Part shown: positions 9,401 to 16,071 of the stretch, one piece after another
Numbering within the stretch: the stretch's first letter is position 1
How the letters are laid out: each line of letters starts with the position of its first letter
Made by a program: the position numbers and the translations under genes
NCBI GenBank assembly: GCA_020650975.1
Contig: JAIPMN010020048.1
Span: 7,249-30,045, forward strand
Direction: 5' to 3'
Source of the DNA: Apostichopus californicus
Lineage: Eukaryota > Echinodermata > Holothuroidea > Aspidochirotida > Stichopodidae
Length of the DNA: 22,797 nt
The notes under the pieces: model-generated
Seen by the model: only the letters and a program-made list of their open reading frames with translations
What the model was told of the DNA's origin: nothing
Databases searched by the model: none

Positions 9401-11090
9401 TAATTACCATGAGAAAATTAATATTGGGCTAATTCCCATTGTATGTTGTTGAATGTAAATATACAGACCCACCTTTAATTATGCAAGCATAAACCAGTTT
9501 CCCTAAAGGTTCTATTTATATAAACTTGTTACTAAGGTTACGTCGTGTTCCCTCGCATTGCTGGTTGCATTAGAACCAAGTCGATTAGAGTTATTTACAA
9601 CAGAGTTTGCAGTGTAAGTGATATTGAGAATGATTAATTACCATGAGAAAATTATAACAATGACAACACCTGTAAGAGAAACTTGGGCAAAAATTGTGTT
9701 TGTAAATTAAATTAAATAATTTGACAGATATTTTCTTTTGAATTTTTCCTTAGAACTTAAAATATTAATTGGTTTGAAATTGAAAGTTAACAAGCCAAGC
9801 TAGTGACCTACACGGTTATGAGATTTTTATATCCATGAGCATAAAAATAATATGATAACAGTGAAGTCAAAAAGCTGCTTTGGCTGTATTAACGTAGAAC
9901 ATAACAAACGCATGCTTTCAAAAATTGAAGTTAACACTTTACTACATACGTAGGAGTTGTGATATTTTCATGTTACTCTTGTGTAATAATGTTGTGATGT
10001 CTCTGTGTATAGATCTGAGGAACCCAATAGCAGTTTGCTAGTAGAAGATCTACCAGGGATGTCCGGAATCCACGAGGATGCTTCAAGAGGAGACCAGGAG
10101 GAGAGACAGGTGGAACAGATCTCCGATGGTCGAGAGGAAACATCTGACGAGGCAGACATGGATGAGGCACCCAGTGACGGCGAGAGCGGGCTGGAATCTG
10201 AAACGGAAGAGACCAGAGACGGAGGGAAGGGAAGAAAGGATGAGAAACGATCGAATATTGCACCAGAGATTAGAGCAAGTTCAAAAGATGAGGATGAAGA
10301 TGATGTTGAGGAGGAGATGGATGTTGTAGATAAAGGAACAGAGGATGGAGAAGAACATGTCGGATTAAATGGAGATGTCGGAGATGAACGGGTATCACAT
10401 ACACCTGGGAGGAAAGTCAGAGGCACGCAGAGGAGAGGAATGGGAAGCATAAAGAGACGTACACCCAAGGTGAGTAATCCTGCTGTGACATTTGCATAGA
10501 CATGGTAAACTCTCTGTCATCTCAGAACACAGAAAGGATGGCAGATTGGTAATGTTCGTTATTGAGATTTTTTGTAGGTGTTAAGTCGAGAAATTGGGAG
10601 TCTTTTTTGAATTGTTCAGATTTTTGCACGAGAGGTATTGGTTGATATCACAAAATCGAAGTGGTTTTGAAACCTGATTTTTGATGGTAATATTGCAAAA
10701 GCAAAGAGAAATAGATAAACACAAAGCTATAAAATGAAAAGGCTAAGGAAGCTAAGTTTCATCTACAGGTGTGCATAATGGTCGGGTGGGTTCAAACAAC
10801 GATGCCATATTTAAGTTTCTAGGAAAACTAATAACCTTTCATTTTTGTTTTTTTTATAAAGGCAAAAAGGTACTATGTGTGGGGAAACTTTATTTTGGTA
10901 CAGACTTTAAGTCAAAACTAAATAAAAATATAAAATTAACAAAAAGGTGTAATTCCCTTGATGAGAACACTGAATTTTGACAGATTCAGCATTATGTAAA
11001 CAGTTTTTATATTGTCACCAACAGAGTGCTTCGAGGAAAAGAACCCGTCCTAATGAAAGGAAAACCAGATCGAGGTCAACTCATCGGTGA
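263..11090 (+). CDS. TBL3: TBL3 / UTP13, WD40 protein of the SSU processome (3' part of gene, 15 exons)
   Basis: Coding exons joined by me: 263-474, 1107-1248, 1776-1834, 2308-2414, 2937-3078, 3631-3792, 4483-4551, 5524-5594, 6036-6251, 6588-6691, 7330-7401, 7829-7987, 8996-9095, 10013-10469, 11025-11090. All introns are GT-AG and all phases match, giving 712 residues and a TGA stop. The family member is a subunit of the UtpB complex, which binds U3 snoRNP and nascent 18S pre-rRNA in the nucleolus. Visible here are about eight WD40 blades (fragment residues 1 to about 375), then the Utp13 C-terminal domain (about 385-530), then a low-complexity tail (540-712). Motifs close to human TBL3 include NDKLLATGSQDR, SADGTIK, EGHDASVLKV and WNTN.KHCH. 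Human TBL3 is about 808 residues, so roughly the first 230 are missing to the left. No promoter is in view. Identification is from remembered family similarity, not a search. Confidence 0.95.
1107..1248 (+). CDS. TBL3: TBL3 exon b, WD40 blade
   Basis: The acceptor CTCTCTCAG ends at 1106 and the donor is G|GTAAGA at 1249. The product reads NNDEILDVKFLGADESHL, then AVASNSDQLRVFEL and CQILTGHT, closely matching the EEVLDVRFLGPEDSHVVVASNS region of human TBL3. The last codon is split after one base and completed to Asp in the next exon. Confidence 0.93.
1776..1834 (+). CDS. TBL3: TBL3 exon c (59 bases)
   Basis: This small exon codes DIIVAIDVFKKGSMLVSSSK, with the first codon split across the intron. 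It supplies the inner strands of the blade opened by GHT in the preceding exon. The acceptor is TATAG at 1771-1775 and the donor is AAG|GTAAGA. Human TBL3 has DIVLALDVFRKG here. Confidence 0.92.
2308..2414 (+). CDS. TBL3: TBL3 exon d, WD40 blade
   Basis: Codes DNSVRLWQMNGEDNTL followed by GKGHTHSVLSVTAS, so it closes one WD blade and opens the next with a GH dipeptide. The acceptor is CTTCCAG and the donor AG|GTAAAT, leaving two bases of an Arg codon. Confidence 0.93.
2937..3078 (+). CDS. TBL3: TBL3 exon e, WD40 blade and linker
   Basis: Codes (R)LSRKFFVSGGEDMTFKVWSI, a blade ending in KVW, then a polar linker that ends EKAHDK. Human TBL3 has a similar linker ending in CHDK between its two propellers. 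The donor GTCAGA is non-consensus at position +3 but keeps frame with the next exon. Confidence 0.92.
3631..3792 (+). CDS. TBL3: TBL3 exon f, most conserved WD40 blades
   Basis: Codes SINSLAISPNDKLLATGSQD and onward through SAKLWHLEQEKFLGSF, GHKRGIWCVQFSP and TDQ. This is one full blade and the start of the next, nearly identical to the human SVAIAPNDKLLATGSQDR region. The acceptor is CCCTGCAG and the donor CAG|GTGAGT. An in-frame ATG upstream at 3607 lies in the intron and is not a start. Confidence 0.95.
4483..4551 (+). CDS. TBL3: TBL3 exon g (69 bases)
   Basis: Codes ALATSSADGTIKIWSISDFT then CVK, closing the blade opened in the previous exon. Acceptor CCATAG, donor AAG|GTAAGT, phase 0 on both sides. 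No open frame longer than the exon covers it, so it is easy to miss in an ORF scan. Confidence 0.93.
4908..5192 (+). repeat. Fold-back element with 24-base perfect inverted arms in TBL3 intron g-h
   Basis: The arm at 4908-4931 (GTGAACTTGAAGC plus AAACAGGTGTG) is the exact reverse complement of 5169-5192, with a 237-base spacer. A third, less perfect copy of the arm lies at 4578-4600 in the plus orientation. No coding potential in the spacer is apparent; the open frame at 4860-5054 crosses one arm. It is likely a MITE or nested remnants of one. Confidence 0.85.
5524..5594 (+). CDS. TBL3: TBL3 exon h (71 bases)
   Basis: Codes TFEGHDASVLKVSFISRGMQ then LLS plus two bases of a Ser codon. The human protein has TFEGHDASVLKVAFVSRGTQ. 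The acceptor is TTCTTAAG and the donor CTAG|GTAAGT. The last 20 or so bases of this exon and its donor are duplicated in the following intron. Confidence 0.93.
5570..5741 (+). repeat. 83-base tandem duplication copying a splice donor of TBL3
   Basis: The end of exon h, its donor and about 60 intron bases (about 5570-5652) are repeated at about 5653-5741. Matching runs include GTAAGTGTCT, TTTGGAA and GGTTTGTTC. The second copy has CTATGTAAGT where the real donor is CTAGGTAAGT. The copies have diverged by substitutions and a short indel. Confidence 0.85.
6036..6251 (+). CDS. TBL3: TBL3 exon i, last WD40 blades and charged helix
   Basis: Codes (S)GSDGLLKLWTIKHNECIKTF, then DHDDKVWAVTPNLEEDQVVT and AGADSTIMVWQD, the last blades of the second propeller. 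A Glu/Lys-rich helix (EEKKEKEEEQVIR) follows and links to the Utp13 domain. It is noticeably GC-richer than the flanking introns. The donor is AG|GTCAGG, and the open frame running on to 6300 is intronic. Confidence 0.94.
6453..6539 (+). repeat. ATGATGTCTT microrepeat in TBL3 intron i-j
   Basis: ATGATGTCTT occurs four times, at 6455, 6483, 6501 and 6513, with TCTTCTT(T)CTTGAAG following the first and the fourth. It lies just before the pyrimidine tract of the next acceptor. Confidence 0.85.
6588..6691 (+). CDS. TBL3: TBL3 exon j, start of Utp13 domain
   Basis: Codes (R)EQQLSNLLQEKKFVKALGLA then ITLNQPFKVLTIVK. Human TBL3 has QELDNLLHEKRYLRALGLAISLDRPHTVL at this place. This helical segment begins the Utp13 C-terminal domain, which contacts other UtpB subunits. 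Acceptor CTCACAG, donor A|GTAAGT. Confidence 0.92.
7330..7401 (+). CDS. TBL3: TBL3 exon k (72 bases), Utp13 domain
   Basis: Codes (T)ILDQPDGNEVLAKTVEKLSD then DQT. The acceptor TTCTTCCAG at 7321-7329 and the donor G|GTAAAT restore frame with both neighbours. Similarity to human is moderate here, so the assignment rests mainly on frame and order. Confidence 0.88.
7491..7672 (+). repeat. Interspersed palindromic repeat, copy in TBL3 intron k-l
   Basis: This block aligns with 14633-14816 over about 180 bases at roughly 70% by eye, with shared runs such as ATCAGATAA, GCTTTGAAGCA and GGACAGTTTA. Its own arms (about 7511-7533 and 7580-7602) are weakly inverted to each other. It probably is an old non-autonomous transposon. 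Confidence 0.75.
7829..7987 (+). CDS. TBL3: TBL3 exon l, Utp13 domain core
   Basis: Codes (V)LLLGFLQVWNTNAKHCHYAQ then LVLSIILKSCSSMDVM and AKEVIEGLIPYT. The WNTN..HCH..A motif and the L.PYT ending match the human WNTNSRHCHEAQ and LLPYTERH segment. Acceptor TTCTTTAG after a strong pyrimidine tract, donor G|GTAAGG. Confidence 0.93.
7988..8995 (+). other. TBL3: TBL3 intron l-m
   Basis: No gene seen. TTTGTCATTACACTG occurs twice in tandem at about 8543-8573. ATGAATGGTTCCCTGACCG at about 8045-8063 resembles the reverse complement of the centre of the palindromic repeat at 14708-14727 and may be a decayed third copy. The intron ends in a long TTTATTTG-type run before the acceptor. Confidence 0.5.
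8996..9095 (+). CDS. TBL3: TBL3 exon m, end of Utp13 domain
   Basis: Codes (E)RHVQRMDRLLQQAMFIEYTW then QTMRRATSGPST. It matches the human ERHFQRLSRTLQAAAFLDFLW segment, after which the human protein ends within about 25 residues. The donor GG|GTATGA is weak but keeps phase with the acidic exon that follows. The acceptor tract upstream is a long T/A-rich run. Confidence 0.92.
9168..9656 (+). repeat. 260-base tandem duplication in TBL3 intron m-n
   Basis: Two units, 9168-9427 and 9428 to about 9656. Both begin GCTAATTCCCATT and contain TATGTTGTTGA, CATAAACCA, ACAACCAAG/AGAACCAAG, TTATTTACAACAG and TACCATGAGAAAATTA. The first unit carries about 35 extra bases around 9265-9300. No coding content. 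Confidence 0.88.
10013..10469 (+). CDS. TBL3: TBL3 exon n, acidic low-complexity tail
   Basis: This is the longest exon (457 bases, 152 full codons). It codes a strongly acidic, Glu/Asp/Ser/Gly-rich chain with clusters such as SKDEDEDDVEEEMDVVD, without aromatic residues, and turns basic at the end (GTQRRGMGSIKRRTPK). It is probably disordered. Acceptor GTGTATAG, donor AAG|GTGAGT. If the intron were retained the frame would run nine codons further to a stop at 10497-10499. No counterpart in human TBL3 is known to me. Other frames open over the same bases are composition artefacts. Confidence 0.85.
11025..11090 (+). CDS. TBL3: TBL3 last coding exon, basic C terminus and stop
   Basis: After the acceptor CCAACAG the frame reads SASRKRTRPNERKTRSRSTH, R, then TGA at 11088-11090. 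Ten of the 21 residues are Arg or Lys, which resembles a nuclear or nucleolar targeting tail. A competing AG two bases downstream would give a different short frame ending at TAA, so the choice rests on the basic composition continuing from the previous exon. Confidence 0.75.
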   Translation, partial: SASRKRTRPNERKTRSRSTHR

Positions 11091-11196
11091 ACGAAAGATG
11101 ATCTTGGGCAAGAGAGGAAGATGAACCTTTCGAAGGAGGTTGGCACTCCTGGAAAGATGAAGATTGCTTGCTCAGCTGAGAGGAATTGAAGAATTG

Positions 11197-11202
11197 AATA
11201 AA
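11197..11202 (+). terminator. Candidate proximal polyadenylation signal AATAAA for TBL3
   Basis: A canonical hexamer lies about 105 bases after the TBL3 stop codon, with GT/T-rich sequence (TTTGTTATATT) about 25-35 bases further on. Confidence 0.5.
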
Positions 11203-11939
11203 CAAGCTTTTAATTAACCAGCAGAGGATTTGTTATATTCAGAGTGAGGAATTTCTAAGGGAATTGAATATAAATGCAGTCGTTGAGAGTTTTCAGTCAA
11301 GCTCCTGAATATGCTACAGAAAGTTAAAAAAATGGTAACTGATATTTAACCTTGAAAATGCATTTTCCTGGAAACCTCAAAGCAAGATTCCTCACTTAAG
11401 TTGTCTCATTGAACACTCCTCAATGTCTAGGAATAATAATTTGGAGAGTCTAAACCTCAACAAAACCACTTTTGAATACTTTTAAGCAATTTTCTTTTTA
11501 GCGTGCTAGAGGGTGGGGACAGTACTGACTACCTTATAAGGTAGAAATTGTGGCGTGAAATTATCTCCAAAAATATTCTATCGAGGAAAGAGACAAGAAT
11601 TGTCAGGCCAGAAATTTCTTATTCTTTGTCAGGACTATTTTCATCTTATCTTAAATAAATACCGAGGGTTATAAACGAACGTTGAATAGTTAATTTTAAA
11701 CCCTATCCATGATGATCACAAGATTATATCAGGCATTCTTTGTCCACGAGAACTGTCATCTTCTCGCTCAATTGTTGCTCTCCATCCATGACAATTTTAA
11801 ATACTAGTAGGATGGAGAAGACTACTTTGTATATCATTAAATCCATTGGCAGAGCTTTAAGAAACAAATGTCATACAGTTTCTTCACTGTGTATTTTTAT
11901 GTAAAGGCTGGTTGTTCTAGTACCTTTCAGTGTGATGTT

Positions 11940-11968
11940 GGGGTGGGGGGGGGGTGGGGGGAAGGGGG
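11940..11968 (+). other. Poly-G tract, potential G-quadruplex
   Basis: Four G runs (4, 10, 6 and 5 bases) separated by T, T and AA. In the plus strand this fits the G3+N1-7 quadruplex pattern. It would be in the TBL3 transcript only if the distal polyadenylation signal is used. Confidence 0.8.
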
Positions 11969-12526
11969 CTGATAAATTGTTTTGAGACAATCAGATAACT
12001 ATTTCAAGGGATGATGTTGTAACTAAAGGTGAGAGCAAGAATTAATTTTATCTCAAATATTTCACTTGTTACTCATAAAAAAAATGTAAAATAGTAAAAA
12101 GAGTTTCTCTCCTATAATTATTTTACATCAACATCTATGAGCTTCTGGAAAATGATCAGTTCATTAGTCAGACAAACTTTCTTAGGTTTTTACATATTGT
12201 ATAGTTATTTAGGGATTTATGCATCGTTGTGTCTTAAATCAGCGGAAATATTCAATTCCGTGCCCAGATATTCCCCGCTGCAGTTTTGGGTATTTCCTAC
12301 AGATTTGGGAATATCGCCTCAAGATTGTGTGTGTGTTCTTCCAGATGCATCCAGGGATACAATTTCATAGGTGTAGTAATTAATATGCACAGGCAACATT
12401 AACAATTCAAAATAGTCTTTAATAATGTTTCTTATATAAATGTTTACTTTTTCTGTATACTACAGTTTCCTTCCATTGAGTGCTGAAGTGGATTCTGGGA
12501 AGATGCCTTATAACATACACTATAGA

Positions 12527-12532
12527 AATAAA
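12527..12532 (+). terminator. Candidate distal polyadenylation signal AATAAA
   Basis: A canonical hexamer about 1.4 kb after the TBL3 stop, followed some 35 bases later by a T-rich run. It would imply a long 3' UTR if used. Confidence 0.35.
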
Positions 12533-12550
12533 ATGCAGGAGAAAGCATAA

Positions 12551-13374
12551 GTTAAAGAAACAGCTTCTTTTTTTATTCAGTAATTGTTATTGATGTTATT
12601 AACATTTCCCATAAATCAATTCATTACATCACACAATACATCATAAAAACTCTAAAATATAATTCTAAGAAAGTCCTGATAATATAAGGCATTTTAAAGT
12701 ACATATCTTAGTGATGAGAAATTGGAGTTGCTTAAAGTTGCTGTAGATGTTACTGGGACATTTAGCCTTCACAGAGTTCTGGAACCACTTCTATCCACCT
12801 CACTCCACCATCCCCTGCCCCTCCACCATCCCCTGCCCCTCCCCACCACCATTCTGTACATCATCCTACTCTACTCACTACTGTAGTTAAACATTGTCAT
12901 ACACAAGAAGAAAGACATACCCTAAAATTCAATAAAAAATTTGCAGGTAATTTTCTGATGACAAAATCCTTATTTACATTTCTTCCAAAGATATTCATCA
13001 TCAAAGAGCAAATTGTGACTTCCACTTGCTATTATTAAAAGACAACTTTGTAATCCTTCAACAGTATAGTTCAAGATTAGCACCAATTCTATTGAGCTTA
13101 TAAGGTAAATCAAAGTAGTAAATAACAGAAAAGAGATAACTGCAGCAATTTCGTGTCCAGTAGAGATCAGACATACTCCTCACTACTTATGAAAGCCAAA
13201 ACAACTTTGATTCACTTTAAAAGGTTGAATTTTACTTTGCAACTGTTCACTTCAGGAAGTCTATGAATAGATAGACCTGTCATTAAAAGGCATCATTAGT
13301 CACTTGATGAAATCAAATTTCATAATCGGTAAGTACAATGTAACCACCTCAAACAAACTTACACACAAATGGTA
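12551..13374. other. Intergenic, AT-rich, only the small minisatellite noted
   Basis: Apart from the 18-base tandem repeat at 12803-12842 I see no exon, RNA gene or repeat here on either strand. Confidence 0.5.
12803..12842 (+). repeat. 18-base tandem repeat, 2.2 copies
   Basis: CTCCACCATCCCCTGCCC occurs at 12803-12820 and again at 12821-12838, followed by CTCC. It is a small C-rich minisatellite in the intergenic region. Confidence 0.9.
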
Positions 13375-13701
13375 AATCCGATATATGGTCGTGGAGTTAA
13401 TGTTTAATACTTCGGTCCATCCTAAAAATTGGGCCAGATAAAAATGGTCCCAAAGCATTTGGCCCAAACAGCATTTGACTCAAAAATGTTTGCCCCCAAA
13501 AATGTGGGCCCAAATGGTCCCAAAAATATTGGACCCCACACAAATTCAGGCACAAAGAATGTGTCCCAAAATGCATTTGAGGTGGAAATAAAATTTGGGC
13601 CCACAAAACCCGGCCTTAATAATGGGCCCAAAATTTGTTGGGTATACAACAACTGTATACCACGTTTGGCCACAATCCGACTTAAGGTTGTGGAGTTACT
13701 G
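13375..13701 (+). repeat. Degenerate GGGCCC microrepeat block with flanking direct repeats
   Basis: From about 13429 to 13635 the sequence is built of some 14 irregular units of about 11-18 bases around the theme TGGGCCCAAAAAT. It is flanked by 28-base direct repeats at 13375-13402 and 13674-13701 that match at 23 of 28 positions, 299 bases apart. Open frames on both strands (13429-13719 plus, 13422-13673 minus) arise from the repeat and are not credible genes. A 7-base inverted repeat GGTATAC/GTATACC sits at 13641-13647 and 13655-13661. Confidence 0.8.
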
Positions 13702-13736
13702 CAATGTAAAGGTTTTTAAAGTTTGACCCCATAACC

Positions 13737-13968
13737 GTGGAGTGGAGTGTTAGCTCAGTGGCTAAGGCCGGTGCCTTCCAATCATAAGGTCCCCGGTTCG
13801 AGTCACTCCAAGATTAATGTATGTCGTCCAGTTACAGAGTTGTTGACAATTCAAAATCATGGACGTTAAATATGAATGTAAGAGACTGACTTCGGTCAGC
13901 TTGCAGCTTTGATAAGCCAATGAGGCATCTTCGCGAGTTCCTGCTTGCAGGAGGATCTAAAATACATA
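13737..13968 (+). mobile_element. tRNA-derived SINE, copy 1
   Basis: About 232 bases. The head resembles a tRNA with an A box TAGCTCAGTGG (13751-13761) and a B box GGTTCGAGTCA (13795-13805); the ends GGAGTG and CACTCC can pair as an acceptor stem. A unique body of about 150 bases follows and ends in a short ATACATAC tail. Flanks CATAACC at 13730-13736 and 13969-13975 are a likely 7-base target-site duplication. The same element recurs at 15829-16063 at roughly 90% identity by eye. A five-base doubling (GTGGA) at the 5' end is specific to this copy. Confidence 0.9.
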
Positions 13969-13975
13969 CATAACC

Positions 13976-14632
13976 CATTAAACCCGCTAAAGCCTGCACC
14001 AAACTCGACGGCACACCTCACTATAATATAAATCTACACTGCAAGAATGACAAATATCTATCACTCCCTAGTTGAGTTATCTTGGACCCAAGCAAGTGTC
14101 ACAGACACACAACACACACCCAAATGCCAATCTGACTGCATCTGGTGCCTTTGCTTCCAGCGAGGAACCAATGATGATGAGTCAGCAAAAGTGACTTGGT
14201 GTTTTAACTCAGAAAGATTCTGATTCAATACAGTATAGAAAATTTGCATAGAAAATTATTTGAATGACATTATTTTTTGCAACTAGATGGAATACATGAA
14301 TACATCATGTATTTATTAGTTTCTCCAAGTCTTTCTTGAAGTCACTCACCCTGGAAAAGGTCACCCAAAGTTTGAATTTCTCCCTGGATTTGTTTTACTT
14401 CCCTTCTTCCCCCACAGCACAATGAAAAGAATATGTTTAGGAAAGAAGATCTGTTAAATTCAAAAGCTACAAGATTAAGGCCAAGAGTTGCTTTTCATTC
14501 TTGGGCAGCAAATTAGGAATATAATCTAAGCAAAGCTGAATGAGATTTTTGCAAATTTCATTGTCTAAATAAACTTGGAAATTACTTTCATATTGGAGTT
14601 GACCACCCAGTTTGGAACAACTTTATCTAAAC
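13976..14632. other. Intergenic, nothing recognised
   Basis: No conserved coding signal. The short minus-strand open frame at 14061-14249 has no recognisable motif. Confidence 0.5.
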
Positions 14633-14816
14633 GGTACTTTCATGTCCCGCTTCATAGCACTTGTATTGTTAGTATGAGCAGAATGAATATCATGTCTCTA
14701 TCAGATAACGGTCAGGAACTATTCATACTGTCAATACGAGTGCTTTGAAGCATAATGTCGGAGGACAGTTTAGAGAGGTATTAGCATTAGACAACTGTCC
14801 CAACTGGCTGAGTTGA
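14633..14816 (+). repeat. Interspersed palindromic repeat, intergenic copy
   Basis: Homologous to 7491-7672 in the same orientation. Arms at 14656-14678 and 14722-14744 are reverse complements at 19 of 23 positions, with further weaker pairing outside them (CGCTTCA against TGAAGCA). The palindrome suggests a MITE or fold-back element. No clear target-site duplication was found. Confidence 0.78.
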
Positions 14817-15820
14817 CAAACGGTGTACCAAACCTTAATTTGAATTCAAACAGATCTGCCATCATTAGTGCAAATTGAAACAACATTCTTCATTCCTCTG
14901 TTTAATAACAGTGTTCTTCAAATTGGGATGCAGCATGAAACGATCACATGAAATTCATTGAGTATTTTGTTTATATATAATTTTCAGTGCCTTGTTTCTT
15001 TTATCAAAGTTATCAAATTTATCAAAGTTCATATCCTATTCAAAACGACCTTAAAATAAAAATACAGCAGAAATAAGAATAAGCAATAAAGCAAAACATT
15101 AATTGTTGTTTTTGCAGAAAACAATTGTAACAAACAACTGGTGTTTATATAATTATTGTGGTATGAGTTATTTTAAATGTTAACATTTCCAATAATTAAG
15201 ACAAAAAATTATTGGGTGGGAACGATGATAGAGAAGAAAATAATAAGATAAAGTTATAGACATTTGTGTGTGAGTAGTTTCAACTTTGACCTCAAAACCA
15301 TGACAACATTGCCCTCACCCCTCCCCCTCTTTCCTTTTAAAACCTGTAGAACAATAACTCCCTCCTCCAAATACCCTCTGAGAGCACTTTCTTTCACTAA
15401 GAACAATGCCCAAAATACTTTGTTTTTATTTACAAAACCTTAAACTATGTTACCATGTTTTCCTCTAATACTTTTGATTTAAAAAAAATGAATAAGAAGA
15501 ACTCTGTCAACTTAATACCTTCTTAGTGTGTAGCTCACTTCACTGTAGAGCAAATAGAATACACAACATGTATAGTATTGCAGAATGTTTCCCTGATATT
15601 CAATGAGTTGTTATGAAAACAAAGTTTATTGGTTGCAATAATTGGCTTAGAGATTTCAACTTATAATATTGGTTACCACGGAGACAAAAATCCGGATTGA
15701 GGTACCGATACTACAGTATTATAGACTAATGATTGCTTTTCATAGCTGCTTTGCAGTACCATAACCACAAGGGATTCTATAATTGGTTGAATTCATCGGG
15801 AAAATACACCACATGCTTTT
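14817..15820. other. Intergenic, AT-rich, nothing recognised beyond short repeats
   Basis: Holds the nonamer triplet at 15001-15027 and a C-rich patch at about 15311-15333. No gene or RNA evidence. Confidence 0.5.
15001..15027 (+). repeat. TTATCAAAG nonamer, three tandem copies
   Basis: Units 15001-15009, 15010-15018 and 15019-15027, with the middle one ending in T instead of G. Confidence 0.9.
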
Positions 15821-15828
15821 CAACCAAC

Positions 15829-16063
15829 TGTGGAGTGTTAGCTCAGTGGTTAACGCCGGTGCCTTTCAATCATAAGGTCCCCGGTTCGAGTCACTCCAAG
15901 AGTAATGTATGTCGTCCATTTACAGAGTTGTTGACAATTGACAATTCATAATCATGGACGTTAAATATGAATCTAAGAGACTGACTTCGGTCAGCTTGCG
16001 GCTTTGATAAGCCAATGATGGCTTCTTCACAAGTTCCTGCTTGCAGGAGGATCTAAATACATA
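15829..16063 (+). mobile_element. tRNA-derived SINE, copy 2
   Basis: About 235 bases and the same orientation as copy 1. A box 15839-15849, B box 15883-15893. Flanked by CAACCAAC at 15821-15828 and 16064-16071, an 8-base target-site duplication, with TTTT just before the left one. The body holds the same three hairpins as copy 1 with an intact GGCTT/AAGCC pair. There is a local doubling of TGACAAT at about 15931-15945 relative to copy 1. An open frame at 15733-15951 running through the head is not a gene. Confidence 0.92.
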
Positions 16064-16071
16064 CAACCAAC

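Larger units (their letters stand above)
11091..12550 (+). other. TBL3: Presumed TBL3 3' UTR and end region
   Basis: No coding exon is apparent here. AATAAA signals occur at 11197-11202, 11654-11659 and 12527-12532. The first lies only about 105 bases after the stop and is followed by T-rich sequence, the last is followed by a T run at about 12568. Either could end the transcript. The stretch also holds a poly-G tract at 11940-11968. An open frame at 12137-12370 shows no recognisable protein features. Confidence 0.5.

Noticed and set aside
9968-10468. Ser-rich 166-residue open frame on the minus strand
   Set aside because: It is the antisense shadow of the acidic TBL3 exon; GAG/GAT-rich codons read as Ser/Leu/Pro on the other strand.
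10005-10499. Stand-alone 164-residue acidic protein
   Set aside because: The ATG lies before a good acceptor (10011-10012), the frame joins the TBL3 Utp13 exon in phase, and a donor at 10470 continues to a basic last exon. It is an exon, not a separate gene.
13422-13719. Gly-Pro- or Phe-Gly-rich proteins encoded by the microrepeat on either strand
   Set aside because: The open frames follow from the repeat unit. No start context, splice sites or conservation support translation.
13743-13810. Possible tRNA gene (A and B boxes, pairing ends), also at 15831-15897
   Set aside because: The anticodon arm does not give a regular seven-base loop, the sequence runs on into a shared 150-base body, and both copies have target-site duplications, so it is a SINE head.
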